Program-made: the position numbers and the translations under genes
The notes under the pieces: model-generated
The model's database searches: none
Seen by the model: the letters and a program-made list of their open reading frames with translations, nothing else
Told to the model about the DNA's origin: nothing
NCBI GenBank assembly: GCA_003696465.1
Contig: RFHG01000154.1
Span: 1 to 12,847, forward strand
Direction: 5' to 3'
Length of the DNA: 12,847 nt
Source of the DNA: Gammaproteobacteria bacterium
GTDB taxonomy: Bacteria; Pseudomonadota; Gammaproteobacteria; J044
Shown: piece by piece, positions 1-5,280 of the stretch
Numbering within the stretch: position 1 is the stretch's first letter
Layout: each line of letters starts with the position of its first letter

Positions 1-141
1 GCCCAGGGCAGAGCCCAGGGCAGAGCCCAGGGCAGAGCCCAGGGCAGAGCCCAGGGCAGAGCCCAAGGCAGAGCCCAAGGCAGAGCCCAAGGCAGAGCCC
101 AAGGCAGAGCCCAAGGCAGAGCCCAAGGCAGAGCCCAAGGC
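1..141 (+). repeat. 12-bp tandem repeat, about 11.75 copies, two sequence blocks
   Basis: The unit is GCCCAGGGCAGA in the first five copies (1-60) and GCCCAAGGCAGA in the following six full copies plus a 9-base partial copy (61-141). Copies within a block are identical, and the blocks differ by one G/A transition. Twelve bases is a multiple of three, so copy-number change keeps the frame and only lengthens or shortens the PRAE/PKAE tract. The array reaches the left window edge, so it may continue upstream. Confidence 0.97.
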
Positions 142-361
142 TGCCACCGGGACTTCCTCTCGGAAAAAGGTGGCGGGGGCGGGATCTGCCCGCAAGAAGT
201 CCGCTGCGCGCAAGAAGACCGGCAGCGCCGGCAAGAGCGAGGCCTCCAGGCCAACCGAGGCCGCGAAGGCGGTTGCCAGTGCGCCGGTCATCAAGAAAAA
301 GGCCACGCCGAAGGCAGGGAAGAAGCGCCGTGGCATTCGCCTCAAGGATGACCTGGCATGA
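2..361 (+). CDS. Histone H1/AlgP-like basic repeat protein, C-terminal part (5' end outside window)
   Basis: The reading frame is open from the window edge to the TGA at 359-361, giving 119 visible residues. The first ~47 are tetrapeptide repeats, five PRAE followed by PKAE units. The rest is Lys/Arg/Ala/Ser-rich with clusters RKK (three times), KKK and KKRR, ending in LKDDLA. Such alanine/proline/lysine tails are known from AlgP (AlgR3)-like histone-H1-type proteins and from PhaF-type phasins, where they bind DNA non-specifically, so nucleoid binding is the likely role of this tail. The alternating charge of the PRAE/PKAE block suggests an extended linker. The N-terminal domain is missing, so a phasin fused to a basic tail cannot be told from a plain H1-like protein. 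An internal ATG at 170 would give only 63 residues and is not preferred, because the repeat block upstream is in frame. Confidence 0.7.
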   Translation, partial: PRAEPRAEPRAEPRAEPRAEPKAEPKAEPKAEPKAEPKAEPKAEPKAATGTSSRKKVAGAGSARKKSAARKKTGSAGKSEASRPTEAAKAVASAPVIKKKATPKAGKKRRGIRLKDDLA

Positions 362-380
362 ACCCATGAACCCGAATTTC

Positions 381-386
381 GGAGGG
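381..386 (+). promoter_or_regulatory. Ribosome binding site choosing the ATG at 393
   Basis: GGAGGG lies 6 nt upstream of ATG 393. It separates this start from in-frame ATGs at 273 and 366. The choice is supported by the signal peptide that begins exactly at 393. Confidence 0.75.
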
Positions 387-392
387 CGAAAG

Positions 393-1250
393 ATGAAGAC
401 GGCAAGGACAGGCATGCTGCTGGCAGTGATGTTCGGATGCTGGGCAGGTAGCGTTTTGGCCGAGACGGCACAGTTGCTGCCGCCCCCGGCCGGTCCGTAT
501 CACTCCATGCTGGACATGAGTGTGCCTGCCGCGCCCCCTGAGCCACCGCGGGCACCTGCCTGGGCGGCACCACCGCCCCCTGATGCCGCAGGGTTCCCGC
601 CGCTGGGTTATGACCCGGAGGCATCAATGCCGCCTGAGCCGCCGGCACCCCCGGCGCCTGGCACCGAGCCGGGTGTGTCTGCAGCCGGTCGTGCCGCGAC
701 AGACCTGCCGGCGCCACCCGAGCCTCCGCAGCCGCCTATCTTTCAGGAGCCGCCCCGCATGCCCGAGCCCCCGGCGTGGGTGAACGACTGGCCCCATGTC
801 GGCGAGGGCATGGAGCCGCCGCGCTTCCCCGAACCACCGGCCTGGCCCGGCGAGGACCGCGCGCCCGATGCCGCTGCCACGGAATCCGCCGACGCGGGTG
901 AGCAGCCTTCCCTGCGGATGCCGCCGGAGCCGCCCCAACCTCCGGCGTGGACCCGCCGGAACCTGCCCGCACCACCGGCCCCGCCGATGCCGCCGGCCTG
1001 GGTCAGACAGCAGGCAGCGGAACCGGCCCCGCCCCCGTCCCCGTGGGCCGCGCAGCGCGGACCCGCAACACTTCCGCCTCCTGCATGGGAGGGTAGGGCC
1101 TATCCGCCCCCGCCCCGGCGGGACGTGCGGCCGCTGCCGCCGCCACCGTCATGGGATGGGCGCGGATACCCTTATCGGCGCCCGGCCTACCCGGCGCCCC
1201 GTGCATGGCCTGATCGTCCCGGGCCCTATTACTCACCCGGATGGCGATGA
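393..1250 (+). CDS. Secreted proline/tryptophan-rich repeat protein, function unknown
   Basis: The product is 285 aa. Residues 1-23 form a Sec signal peptide: basic start MKTARTG, a hydrophobic core, and an A-x-A-like site VLA before ET. The mature protein is very proline-rich and built from an irregular motif of the form (M/L)PPEPPxPPAW. The P-x-AW element recurs about eight times, with spacers that are acidic early and Arg/Tyr-rich in the last third (YPYRRPAYPAPRAW). I see no lysine or cysteine in the mature chain and no folded domain. It should be an extended polyproline-II-like periplasmic or surface protein. I do not recognise a named family. It is followed at once by two more secreted low-complexity genes, the last being sulfur-globule-like, so a structural role in the globule envelope or cell envelope is a reasonable inference. 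The upstream in-frame extension to 273 lies inside the previous gene and lacks a signal-peptide context, so it was rejected. Confidence 0.75.
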   Translation: MKTARTGMLLAVMFGCWAGSVLAETAQLLPPPAGPYHSMLDMSVPAAPPEPPRAPAWAAPPPPDAAGFPPLGYDPEASMPPEPPAPPAPGTEPGVSAAGRAATDLPAPPEPPQPPIFQEPPRMPEPPAWVNDWPHVGEGMEPPRFPEPPAWPGEDRAPDAAATESADAGEQPSLRMPPEPPQPPAWTRRNLPAPPAPPMPPAWVRQQAAEPAPPPSPWAAQRGPATLPPPAWEGRAYPPPPRRDVRPLPPPPSWDGRGYPYRRPAYPAPRAWPDRPGPYYSPGWR

Positions 1251-1255
1251 ACGCC

Positions 1256-1260
1256 AGGAG
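1256..1260 (+). promoter_or_regulatory. Ribosome binding site favouring a GTG start at 1268
   Basis: AGGAG lies 7 nt upstream of an in-frame GTG at 1268. The competing in-frame ATGs at 1241 and 1247 have no Shine-Dalgarno sequence, and ATG 1277 is 16 nt from this one. The GTG is therefore the best-supported start. Confidence 0.55.
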
Positions 1261-1267
1261 TCTTCAA

Positions 1268-1789
1268 GTGCAGAGAATGAACAAGGCAAGCAGGTGTACC
1301 GTGCTCGGCCTGGGCATGGCGATGATCGTGCTGGGCTGGGGAATGCAATCGGCCCGGGCTGACGAGACCCGCTGGCCCGACCCCGAGGACCTGCACGAAA
1401 TCAAGCAGGAGACCGGCGATAATCCCTGGCTGGAGGGCGAGCACCCGCCAACACCGGAAAACCGGACCAACCAGTGGCAGGACAAGGGCGATACAGCCAG
1501 CAACAGCCGCTTCCCCGATCCGGACTATTCGCCCTACCAGCGTCCGTCACGGCGTGGCCATCCGTCTTCGGGCGAATACCTGACCACGCCGTATTCCGCG
1601 CCCGCCTATCCGTATCCGCGCCCCGGTTACGGAGTGGGCGGGTATCCGCCGGGATATGGCTATGTGCCGCCGTACGGGGTTCCTCGCGTGCCGCCACCCT
1701 ACTGGGACGATGACGGAACCGATTTCCCCTTTTTCGACGGGGGGCCATGGGACTTTGACGGTTTTCCCTTTTCCCCGTTCCGCTGGTAA
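1268..1789 (+). CDS. Secreted Pro/Tyr/Gly/Asp-rich protein, function unknown
   Basis: From the GTG start the product is 173 aa. Residues 1-31 look like a Sec signal peptide (Arg/Lys/Arg start, core VLGLGMAMIVLGWG, site ARA before DE). The mature chain has three parts: an acidic, Trp/Pro-containing N-terminal region (WPDPEDL and later FPDPDY, a repeated PDP element), a middle Tyr/Pro/Gly region (YPYPRPGYG, YPPGYGYVPPYG), and an aromatic/acidic C-terminus rich in F, D, W and P that ends in FRW. There are no cysteines after the signal. No family is recognised. Its Tyr/Gly/Pro composition and position between a proline-rich secreted protein and a sulfur-globule-like protein suggest another envelope or globule-coat component (inference). 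The gene begins 17 nt after the previous stop and ends 20 nt before a strong terminator-like hairpin, so genes 393-1789 are probably one transcript. Starts at 1241, 1247 or 1277 remain possible. Confidence 0.72.
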   Translation: MQRMNKASRCTVLGLGMAMIVLGWGMQSARADETRWPDPEDLHEIKQETGDNPWLEGEHPPTPENRTNQWQDKGDTASNSRFPDPDYSPYQRPSRRGHPSSGEYLTTPYSAPAYPYPRPGYGVGGYPPGYGYVPPYGVPRVPPPYWDDDGTDFPFFDGGPWDFDGFPFSPFRW

Positions 1790-1809
1790 GTCGGGCGAAA
1801 TGGCAAGGA

Positions 1810-1848
1810 CTGCGGATGTGCGCTGCCCCCTGCACATCCGGAGTTTTT
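1810..1848 (+). terminator. Strong rho-independent-terminator-like hairpin just before the sulfur-globule gene
   Basis: A perfect 9-bp stem CGGATGTGC (1813-1821) / GCACATCCG (1832-1840) encloses a 10-nt loop. It can be extended past one G-G mismatch by two more pairs (1810-1811 with 1842-1843). Five T residues follow at 1844-1848. It ends 25 nt before the ATG at 1874, so it either ends the 393-1789 transcript or acts as an attenuator or leader structure for the next gene. Confidence 0.8.
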
Positions 1849-1873
1849 CTGCGGGGGCAACTGGAGAGTAACG

Positions 1874-2305
1874 ATGAAAAAACCGATGAAAGTACTGGCA
1901 GTGGCACTCGCCATGGGTGCATTCACCCTGCCCCTGCAATCCGCCCAGGCCTGGTGGGGCCCGTGGGATGATGACGATGGCTATCGTGGCCGTCATGATG
2001 GCCGTGGTTATGGTCGTGGCTGGGGTGACATGTACAACGACATGGATACCGACGCCGACTTCAACATGAGCTTCAAGGGCCATGGCAAGGGCCGCGGTCG
2101 TGGCTGTGGTTACGGCAACAGCGACTACTACGGCGACTACTATGGCGCCCGCGGTCCGTATGGCTACGGTCCCTATGGCCCGTCTCCGGGTTACGGTTAT
2201 GGTCCGGCACCCTATGGCCCGCCGCCGGCCTATGGTCCTGCTCCGCGCGGTCCCTGGGGGCCCCAGGCTCCGGCCGCTCCGCAGCAGAAGCCTGCCGGCA
2301 AGTAA
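1874..2305 (+). CDS. Probable sulfur globule envelope protein (SGP family-like)
   Basis: The product is 143 aa. Residues 1-26 are a clear Sec signal peptide (MKKPMK, hydrophobic core, site AQA before WW). The mature ~117-residue chain starts WWGPWDDDD. It then has Gly/Arg/His-rich stretches, a segment GDMYNDMDTDADFNM typical of what I know of sulfur globule family proteins, a Gly/Tyr region (YYGDYYGARGPYGYGPYG), and a C-terminal Pro/Ala/Gln tail. Sulfur globule proteins of purple and colourless sulfur bacteria are small, exported, Gly/Tyr-rich, repetitive proteins that coat periplasmic elemental sulfur stores, and this fits that pattern. The family call comes from composition and motif memory, not from an alignment. 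GGAGAG at 1863-1868 gives a good ribosome site 5 nt before the ATG. Only 25 nt separate the gene from the upstream terminator-like hairpin. Another Gly/Tyr-rich secreted coat protein is the alternative. Confidence 0.65.
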   Translation: MKKPMKVLAVALAMGAFTLPLQSAQAWWGPWDDDDGYRGRHDGRGYGRGWGDMYNDMDTDADFNMSFKGHGKGRGRGCGYGNSDYYGDYYGARGPYGYGPYGPSPGYGYGPAPYGPPPAYGPAPRGPWGPQAPAAPQQKPAGK

Positions 2306-2321
2306 GTCAACGGAATTGTAT

Positions 2322-2339
2322 TGGCACAGGGATGTGCCA
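2322..2339 (+). terminator. Short perfect inverted repeat after the sulfur-globule-like gene; weak terminator or operator
   Basis: TGGCACA (2322-2328) and TGTGCCA (2333-2339) are perfect inverted repeats around a GGGA loop, 16 nt past the stop at 2305, followed only by TTTC. A short stem with a poor T-run could mark a 3' end. It is equally compatible with an operator for the downstream ParA-led operon, whose start is 66 nt away. Confidence 0.35.
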
Positions 2340-2340
2340 T

Positions 2341-2369
2341 TTCGTGGCCGGGATGCTGCGGTTTAGAAT
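2341..2369 (+). promoter_or_regulatory. Weak promoter candidate for the 2406 operon
   Basis: The 100-nt gap 2306-2405 is the only gap long enough for a promoter before the ParA gene. TAGAAT at 2364-2369 (within TTTAGAATGAT) resembles a -10 box, but the hexamer 17 nt upstream, TTCGTG, is a poor -35. The call rests mainly on position. Confidence 0.2.
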
Positions 2370-2405
2370 GATAGGGAAGATACAGACAAGTTCAGGGGGG
2401 TTTGC

Positions 2406-3053
2406 ATGATCACGGTGATTGGCAATCTGAAAGGAGGAACGGGCAAGAGTACCGTCACCTTCAATCTGGCCGTGTGGCTGGCAGCCAACGACAAGCCGGT
2501 GACCGTGTTCGATCTGGATCCCCAGGCCACGTTGACCGATGTGGCCGAAATCCGGGCAGAGGAGGGCTATGAACCTCCCGTCGAGGTCGAGCACGACCTT
2601 GCCCGCCTGAAAAATTCCAGAAAGAAGGAAATCCTGGTCGATGTCGGTACGGCCGACTTCGAATCGATGAAAAAGGCCCTGGCCAAGGCAGATCGGGTCG
2701 TGGTTCCGGTCCCTCCGAGCCAGGCCGATATCTGGTCCACCCAGCGATTCATCAGGATCATCAGGGAGGTCAATGAGGGGAGGAAGAAGAAGCCCGAGAT
2801 CTATGGCTTCATCAACCGTGCGGATACGCACATTCATGTACGCGAGACCGACGAGGCCGAAGAGGCGCTGCTGCATCTGCCGGGCATCAAGCTGATCGAT
2901 GTTCGGCTCTACCAGCGCACCGTCTATCGCCGCTCCTTCAGTGAAGGACTTGCGGTGTTCGAGCTGGAGCCGCGATCCAAGGCATCCGGCGAGGTGAACA
3001 AGCTGGCCTCGATCCTGTTCTCGTCGCTGTTCATCCTCGAAGGATCCGAATGA
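2406..3053 (+). CDS. Small ParA/MinD-type positioning ATPase (orphan, no ParB)
   Basis: The product is 215 aa, the size of small ParA/McdA-type ATPases without an N-terminal HTH. Visible motifs are the deviant Walker A KGGTGKST (residues 9-16, both lysines present), Walker A' FDLDPQ (35-40), Walker B ILVDVGT (76-82) and a C-terminal YRRSFSEGLAV segment typical of ParA proteins. In this family an ATP-bound dimer binds DNA or membrane non-specifically and is released by a partner on the cargo, giving positioning of plasmids, carboxysomes, chemoreceptor clusters or other cargo. No MinD-like C-terminal amphipathic helix is evident (the end is LFSSLFILEGSE), so nucleoid binding is more likely. A strong AGGGGGG ribosome site lies 5 nt before the ATG. 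It starts a run of tightly spaced genes for membrane proteins and a dynamin-like GTPase, and follows a sulfur-globule-like gene. No ParB or parS-like cluster is visible, so a non-chromosomal cargo is inferred. Confidence 0.9.
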   Translation: MITVIGNLKGGTGKSTVTFNLAVWLAANDKPVTVFDLDPQATLTDVAEIRAEEGYEPPVEVEHDLARLKNSRKKEILVDVGTADFESMKKALAKADRVVVPVPPSQADIWSTQRFIRIIREVNEGRKKKPEIYGFINRADTHIHVRETDEAEEALLHLPGIKLIDVRLYQRTVYRRSFSEGLAVFELEPRSKASGEVNKLASILFSSLFILEGSE

Positions 3054-3069
3054 AAGGAGTGACCGATTC

Positions 3070-4083
3070 ATGACCATCTTGCGTTGGCTTTTGAGCCATC
3101 TTGTGCTGCTGATTGTAGTGGCGACTCTGGTATTTGCCTGGCTACGCTGGGACGACCTGCAGGGCTGGGTGCCCGAGCCGGTGAACCGTGTGGTTATGCA
3201 GTTGCGCGAGGAGCTGGGCGGTGGCGGCCACGAATCCGGGACGCCCGCGGTTGCTGAGAAAGAGGAATCCGGCCCGGTCAGCGAACGCCTGCCGGCGATG
3301 GCCGGCGCTGTGGTCGTGACGCCTGCCCCCGAGTCTGCCTCAGGCGCCATGGCAGAGGAAACGACCGTTGCCGCGGGATCCGCCCGCGACAAACGATTCC
3401 CTCCGACCACGGAAAGTGCGGGCGCTGCCGAGGCGCCTGCAGCGGTTGCCGAAAACGGGGCAGGTGAGGCCCCGACGCAGGAGCCGGGTGTGGTCGCTTC
3501 CGCTGATACTGCAGGTGTGGAGCAGTCCGTGTCGTCTGCCGCAGAGGCAACGGCCGAAGACGTGCAGGCGGCGGCAGGGCATGCTGCAACAGAGAAGGCA
3601 GGTCAGGAAGCCGAAGCCGGTGCAGTTTCGCATGCCGCTGCCCCTGTTGTGGCGAGTGCCGAGTCCCGGGATTCCTCGGTCCCGCCCGCCGAAGTGCCCG
3701 TATCCCTGCAGCAGGATGTCGCGCCATCGGAGGCACCGGCGACGGAAGCGAAGTCTTCGGATGGTGCCCGCTTCGAAGCCCTGCTGGCCCGGGCCCGAGA
3801 GGCCTTCTGGCGTCGTGATCTGCAGGCATCGGTGGCCGCCTATCGCGAGCTGACGCGTATGGCCCCCGAAAATCCCGATGTATGGGGCGAACTTGGCAAT
3901 GTGTTGTTTGCCGCCAATGAAATGCCGCAGGCAGCCGAGGCCTATGCCCATGCGGCGGAACTGTTGCTGGCCACGGGGCGTCCCGAAGATGTCCCGCCGC
4001 TTTTGCCGATCATTCAACGTTTCAGCCCCGAAAAGGCCCGGGCATTGCAGCAGAAGCTGCATACCCCCATGCCGCGCGGCTGA
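3070..4083 (+). CDS. Membrane-anchored TPR protein with long Ala/Glu/Pro-rich linker
   Basis: The product is 337 aa. Residues ~7-25 form one transmembrane helix (LLSHLVLLIVVATLVFAWL). Residues ~50-230 are low-complexity and rich in Ala, Glu, Pro, Val and Ser, probably disordered. Residues ~235-302 contain two TPR-like helical pairs, the first with AFWRRDLQASVAAYREL and PENPDVW, the second with GNVLFAANEMPQAAEAYAHA. TPRs mediate protein-protein contacts, so this is likely a scaffold or adaptor tethered to the inner membrane by a flexible arm. Topology is ambiguous because charges flank the helix on both sides. It follows the ParA gene by 16 nt, with AAGGAG at 3054-3059 overlapping the intergenic region, so cotranslation is likely. 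The linker is expected to diverge quickly between species. No catalytic domain is seen. It could be the ParA partner or a scaffold for the DUF302 and coiled-coil neighbours (inference). Confidence 0.85.
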   Translation: MTILRWLLSHLVLLIVVATLVFAWLRWDDLQGWVPEPVNRVVMQLREELGGGGHESGTPAVAEKEESGPVSERLPAMAGAVVVTPAPESASGAMAEETTVAAGSARDKRFPPTTESAGAAEAPAAVAENGAGEAPTQEPGVVASADTAGVEQSVSSAAEATAEDVQAAAGHAATEKAGQEAEAGAVSHAAAPVVASAESRDSSVPPAEVPVSLQQDVAPSEAPATEAKSSDGARFEALLARAREAFWRRDLQASVAAYRELTRMAPENPDVWGELGNVLFAANEMPQAAEAYAHAAELLLATGRPEDVPPLLPIIQRFSPEKARALQQKLHTPMPRG

Positions 4084-4101
4084 CCTCAGGAGGAATACGA
4101 C

Positions 4102-4782
4102 ATGAATGCCATTCGCAATCTGCTTGCCCTGATCGGCCTTTTGGCCATTGTAGCGCTGGTCTGGGCGGTCAAGACCTGGGAGCCCGTGGTGCAGGAATTC
4201 CGTCCCATGTGGACCCACTACCAGTCCCTGAGCGGCGAGGAGAAGGCGCGCATTCGCGGCATTGTTGCCGAGCTGGACAAGGCCATCCAGGAGAAGGCCT
4301 TCGATGAGGGGGCCTTTGCCACCTATCTCGATCTGGCGGAAAACCTGCTCAAGACCCGCAATGCGGCCGAGGCCACGGTATGGAAGGTGCCGGTCGAGGA
4401 AGGGCTGAGTGCGGAGGATGTCGATCAGACGATGAAATTCGTCGCCAACGAACACAACATCAAGAATGTGGGCGAACTGCCGCTGTACAAGGAGGTGCAG
4501 GCCATGACAGGCAAGCCCTATCGCATCGTCAAGATCTACATGTTCTGCAATGCGCTCACGGCCTCGCACATGCTCGAATACAGCGATGCCTTTTCGGCCT
4601 ACCTGCCTTGCCGTGTGGCCATGGTTCAGGACAAGCAGGGCAAGCTGTGGCTGTACTCGCTGAACATGGACATGATGATCCATGGCGGCAAGCCGCTGCC
4701 CCCGACCCTCAAGGAAGAAGCGCTGGGCGTGAAGAAGATCATTCTCGACATCATGAAGCGTGGCGCCGAGGGCGATTTCTGA
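4102..4782 (+). CDS. Membrane-anchored DUF302 domain protein
   Basis: The product is 226 aa. A single N-terminal transmembrane helix spans ~5-23. A helical segment at ~40-115 follows, then a C-terminal domain at ~125-215 resembling DUF302 (TT1751-like). Marks of that family are IYMFCNALTASHML (145-158), an AYLPCRVAMVQD strand (166-177, with the conserved LPC) and the GKLWLYSLNM strand (180-189). C149 and C170 are the two cysteines visible here. DUF302 has a small alpha/beta fold with no settled biochemical role; it occurs in sulfur oxidizers and often with redox or sulfur genes, but I cannot assign a reaction. An AGGAGG site 8 nt before the ATG is strong. Spacing is 18 nt from the TPR gene and 1 nt to the next gene, showing a tight operon. 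Fold assignment is by motif memory, and a distant variant is possible. Confidence 0.75.
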   Translation: MNAIRNLLALIGLLAIVALVWAVKTWEPVVQEFRPMWTHYQSLSGEEKARIRGIVAELDKAIQEKAFDEGAFATYLDLAENLLKTRNAAEATVWKVPVEEGLSAEDVDQTMKFVANEHNIKNVGELPLYKEVQAMTGKPYRIVKIYMFCNALTASHMLEYSDAFSAYLPCRVAMVQDKQGKLWLYSLNMDMMIHGGKPLPPTLKEEALGVKKIILDIMKRGAEGDF

Positions 4783-4783
4783 C

Positions 4784-5236
4784 ATGAATCCGCACAAGCA
4801 CGACGATTTGCCCGAGGCCCTCCAGGCCGAGCTCTACGAGGAGGAGGCGCAGACCCGGCGACTGCAGCTGGTGGTCTATCCCTCGCTGATTGCCTTTATC
4901 GTCCTTGCGAGCTACGGCTTTTATCTCATCTACAGCCTGACAAGAGATGTGCATCAGCTGGCGCAGAATGTGGCCACGCTCACTCAGAGCGTGGACCGCA
5001 ACATGACGCGCCTTTCGGCCGATGTGGGGACCATGAATGCCGGTGTCATCCGCATGACCGAGGCCGTGGTCAACATGCAGCGCGACATGTGGAGCCTGAA
5101 CCAGAACGTCTCCACACCGCTCAGTGTGGTCAATCGCATGATTCCGTTCAGCAACAACAGCAGCGGGCGTTATCCCGGGTCTCCCGGACCGATGCCCTAC
5201 ATGCCCCCGGTCATGCCGGGCATGGGCAGCCAGTAG
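4784..5236 (+). CDS. Small single-pass membrane coiled-coil protein
   Basis: Starting at ATG 4784, one base after the previous stop, the product is 150 aa. Residues 1-27 are a polar, acidic N-terminus ending in RR. Residues ~28-50 are a transmembrane helix (LVVYPSLIAFIVLASYGFYLIY). Residues ~55-110 form about eight heptads with V/L/M at one core position of every unit (DVHQLAQ, NVATLTQ, SVDRNMT, RLSADVG and so on), hence a coiled coil and probable oligomer. The tail ~129-150 is Pro/Gly/Met-rich. The RR before the helix suggests cytoplasmic N-terminus and periplasmic coiled coil by the positive-inside rule. I do not recognise a family. A GTG at 4760 would extend it by 8 residues into the preceding gene and is less likely. 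Position between the DUF302 protein and the dynamin-like GTPase suggests a structural spacer or oligomeric scaffold in the same membrane assembly (inference). Confidence 0.82.
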   Translation: MNPHKHDDLPEALQAELYEEEAQTRRLQLVVYPSLIAFIVLASYGFYLIYSLTRDVHQLAQNVATLTQSVDRNMTRLSADVGTMNAGVIRMTEAVVNMQRDMWSLNQNVSTPLSVVNRMIPFSNNSSGRYPGSPGPMPYMPPVMPGMGSQ

Positions 5237-5280
5237 CGGTTGCATGATCCCTGCCACAACACCCGATTGAGGTAACGCGC

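Noticed and set aside
1..141. CRISPR-like array
   Set aside because: Units are 12 bp, directly abutting with no spacers, and in frame within a coding sequence.
273..392. Longer N-terminus for the proline-rich protein
   Set aside because: It overlaps the preceding gene, and the ribosome site plus signal peptide fix the start at 393.
2322..2337. Sigma-54 promoter suggested by TGGCAC
   Set aside because: The second half should be TTGC after five bases; here it is TGTG, and the GG-to-GC spacing is one base too long. The inverted repeat explains the match better.
2406..3053. Chromosomal partitioning ParA
   Set aside because: There is no adjacent ParB, no parS-like repeats, no HTH domain, and the neighbours are membrane proteins. 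Not fully excluded without a phylogeny.
3340..4797. Long minus-strand open frame (485 codons) opposite the TPR and DUF302 genes
   Set aside because: It lies antisense to genes with clear motifs and ribosome sites; long antisense frames are expected in GC-rich DNA, and its translation shows no recognisable domain.
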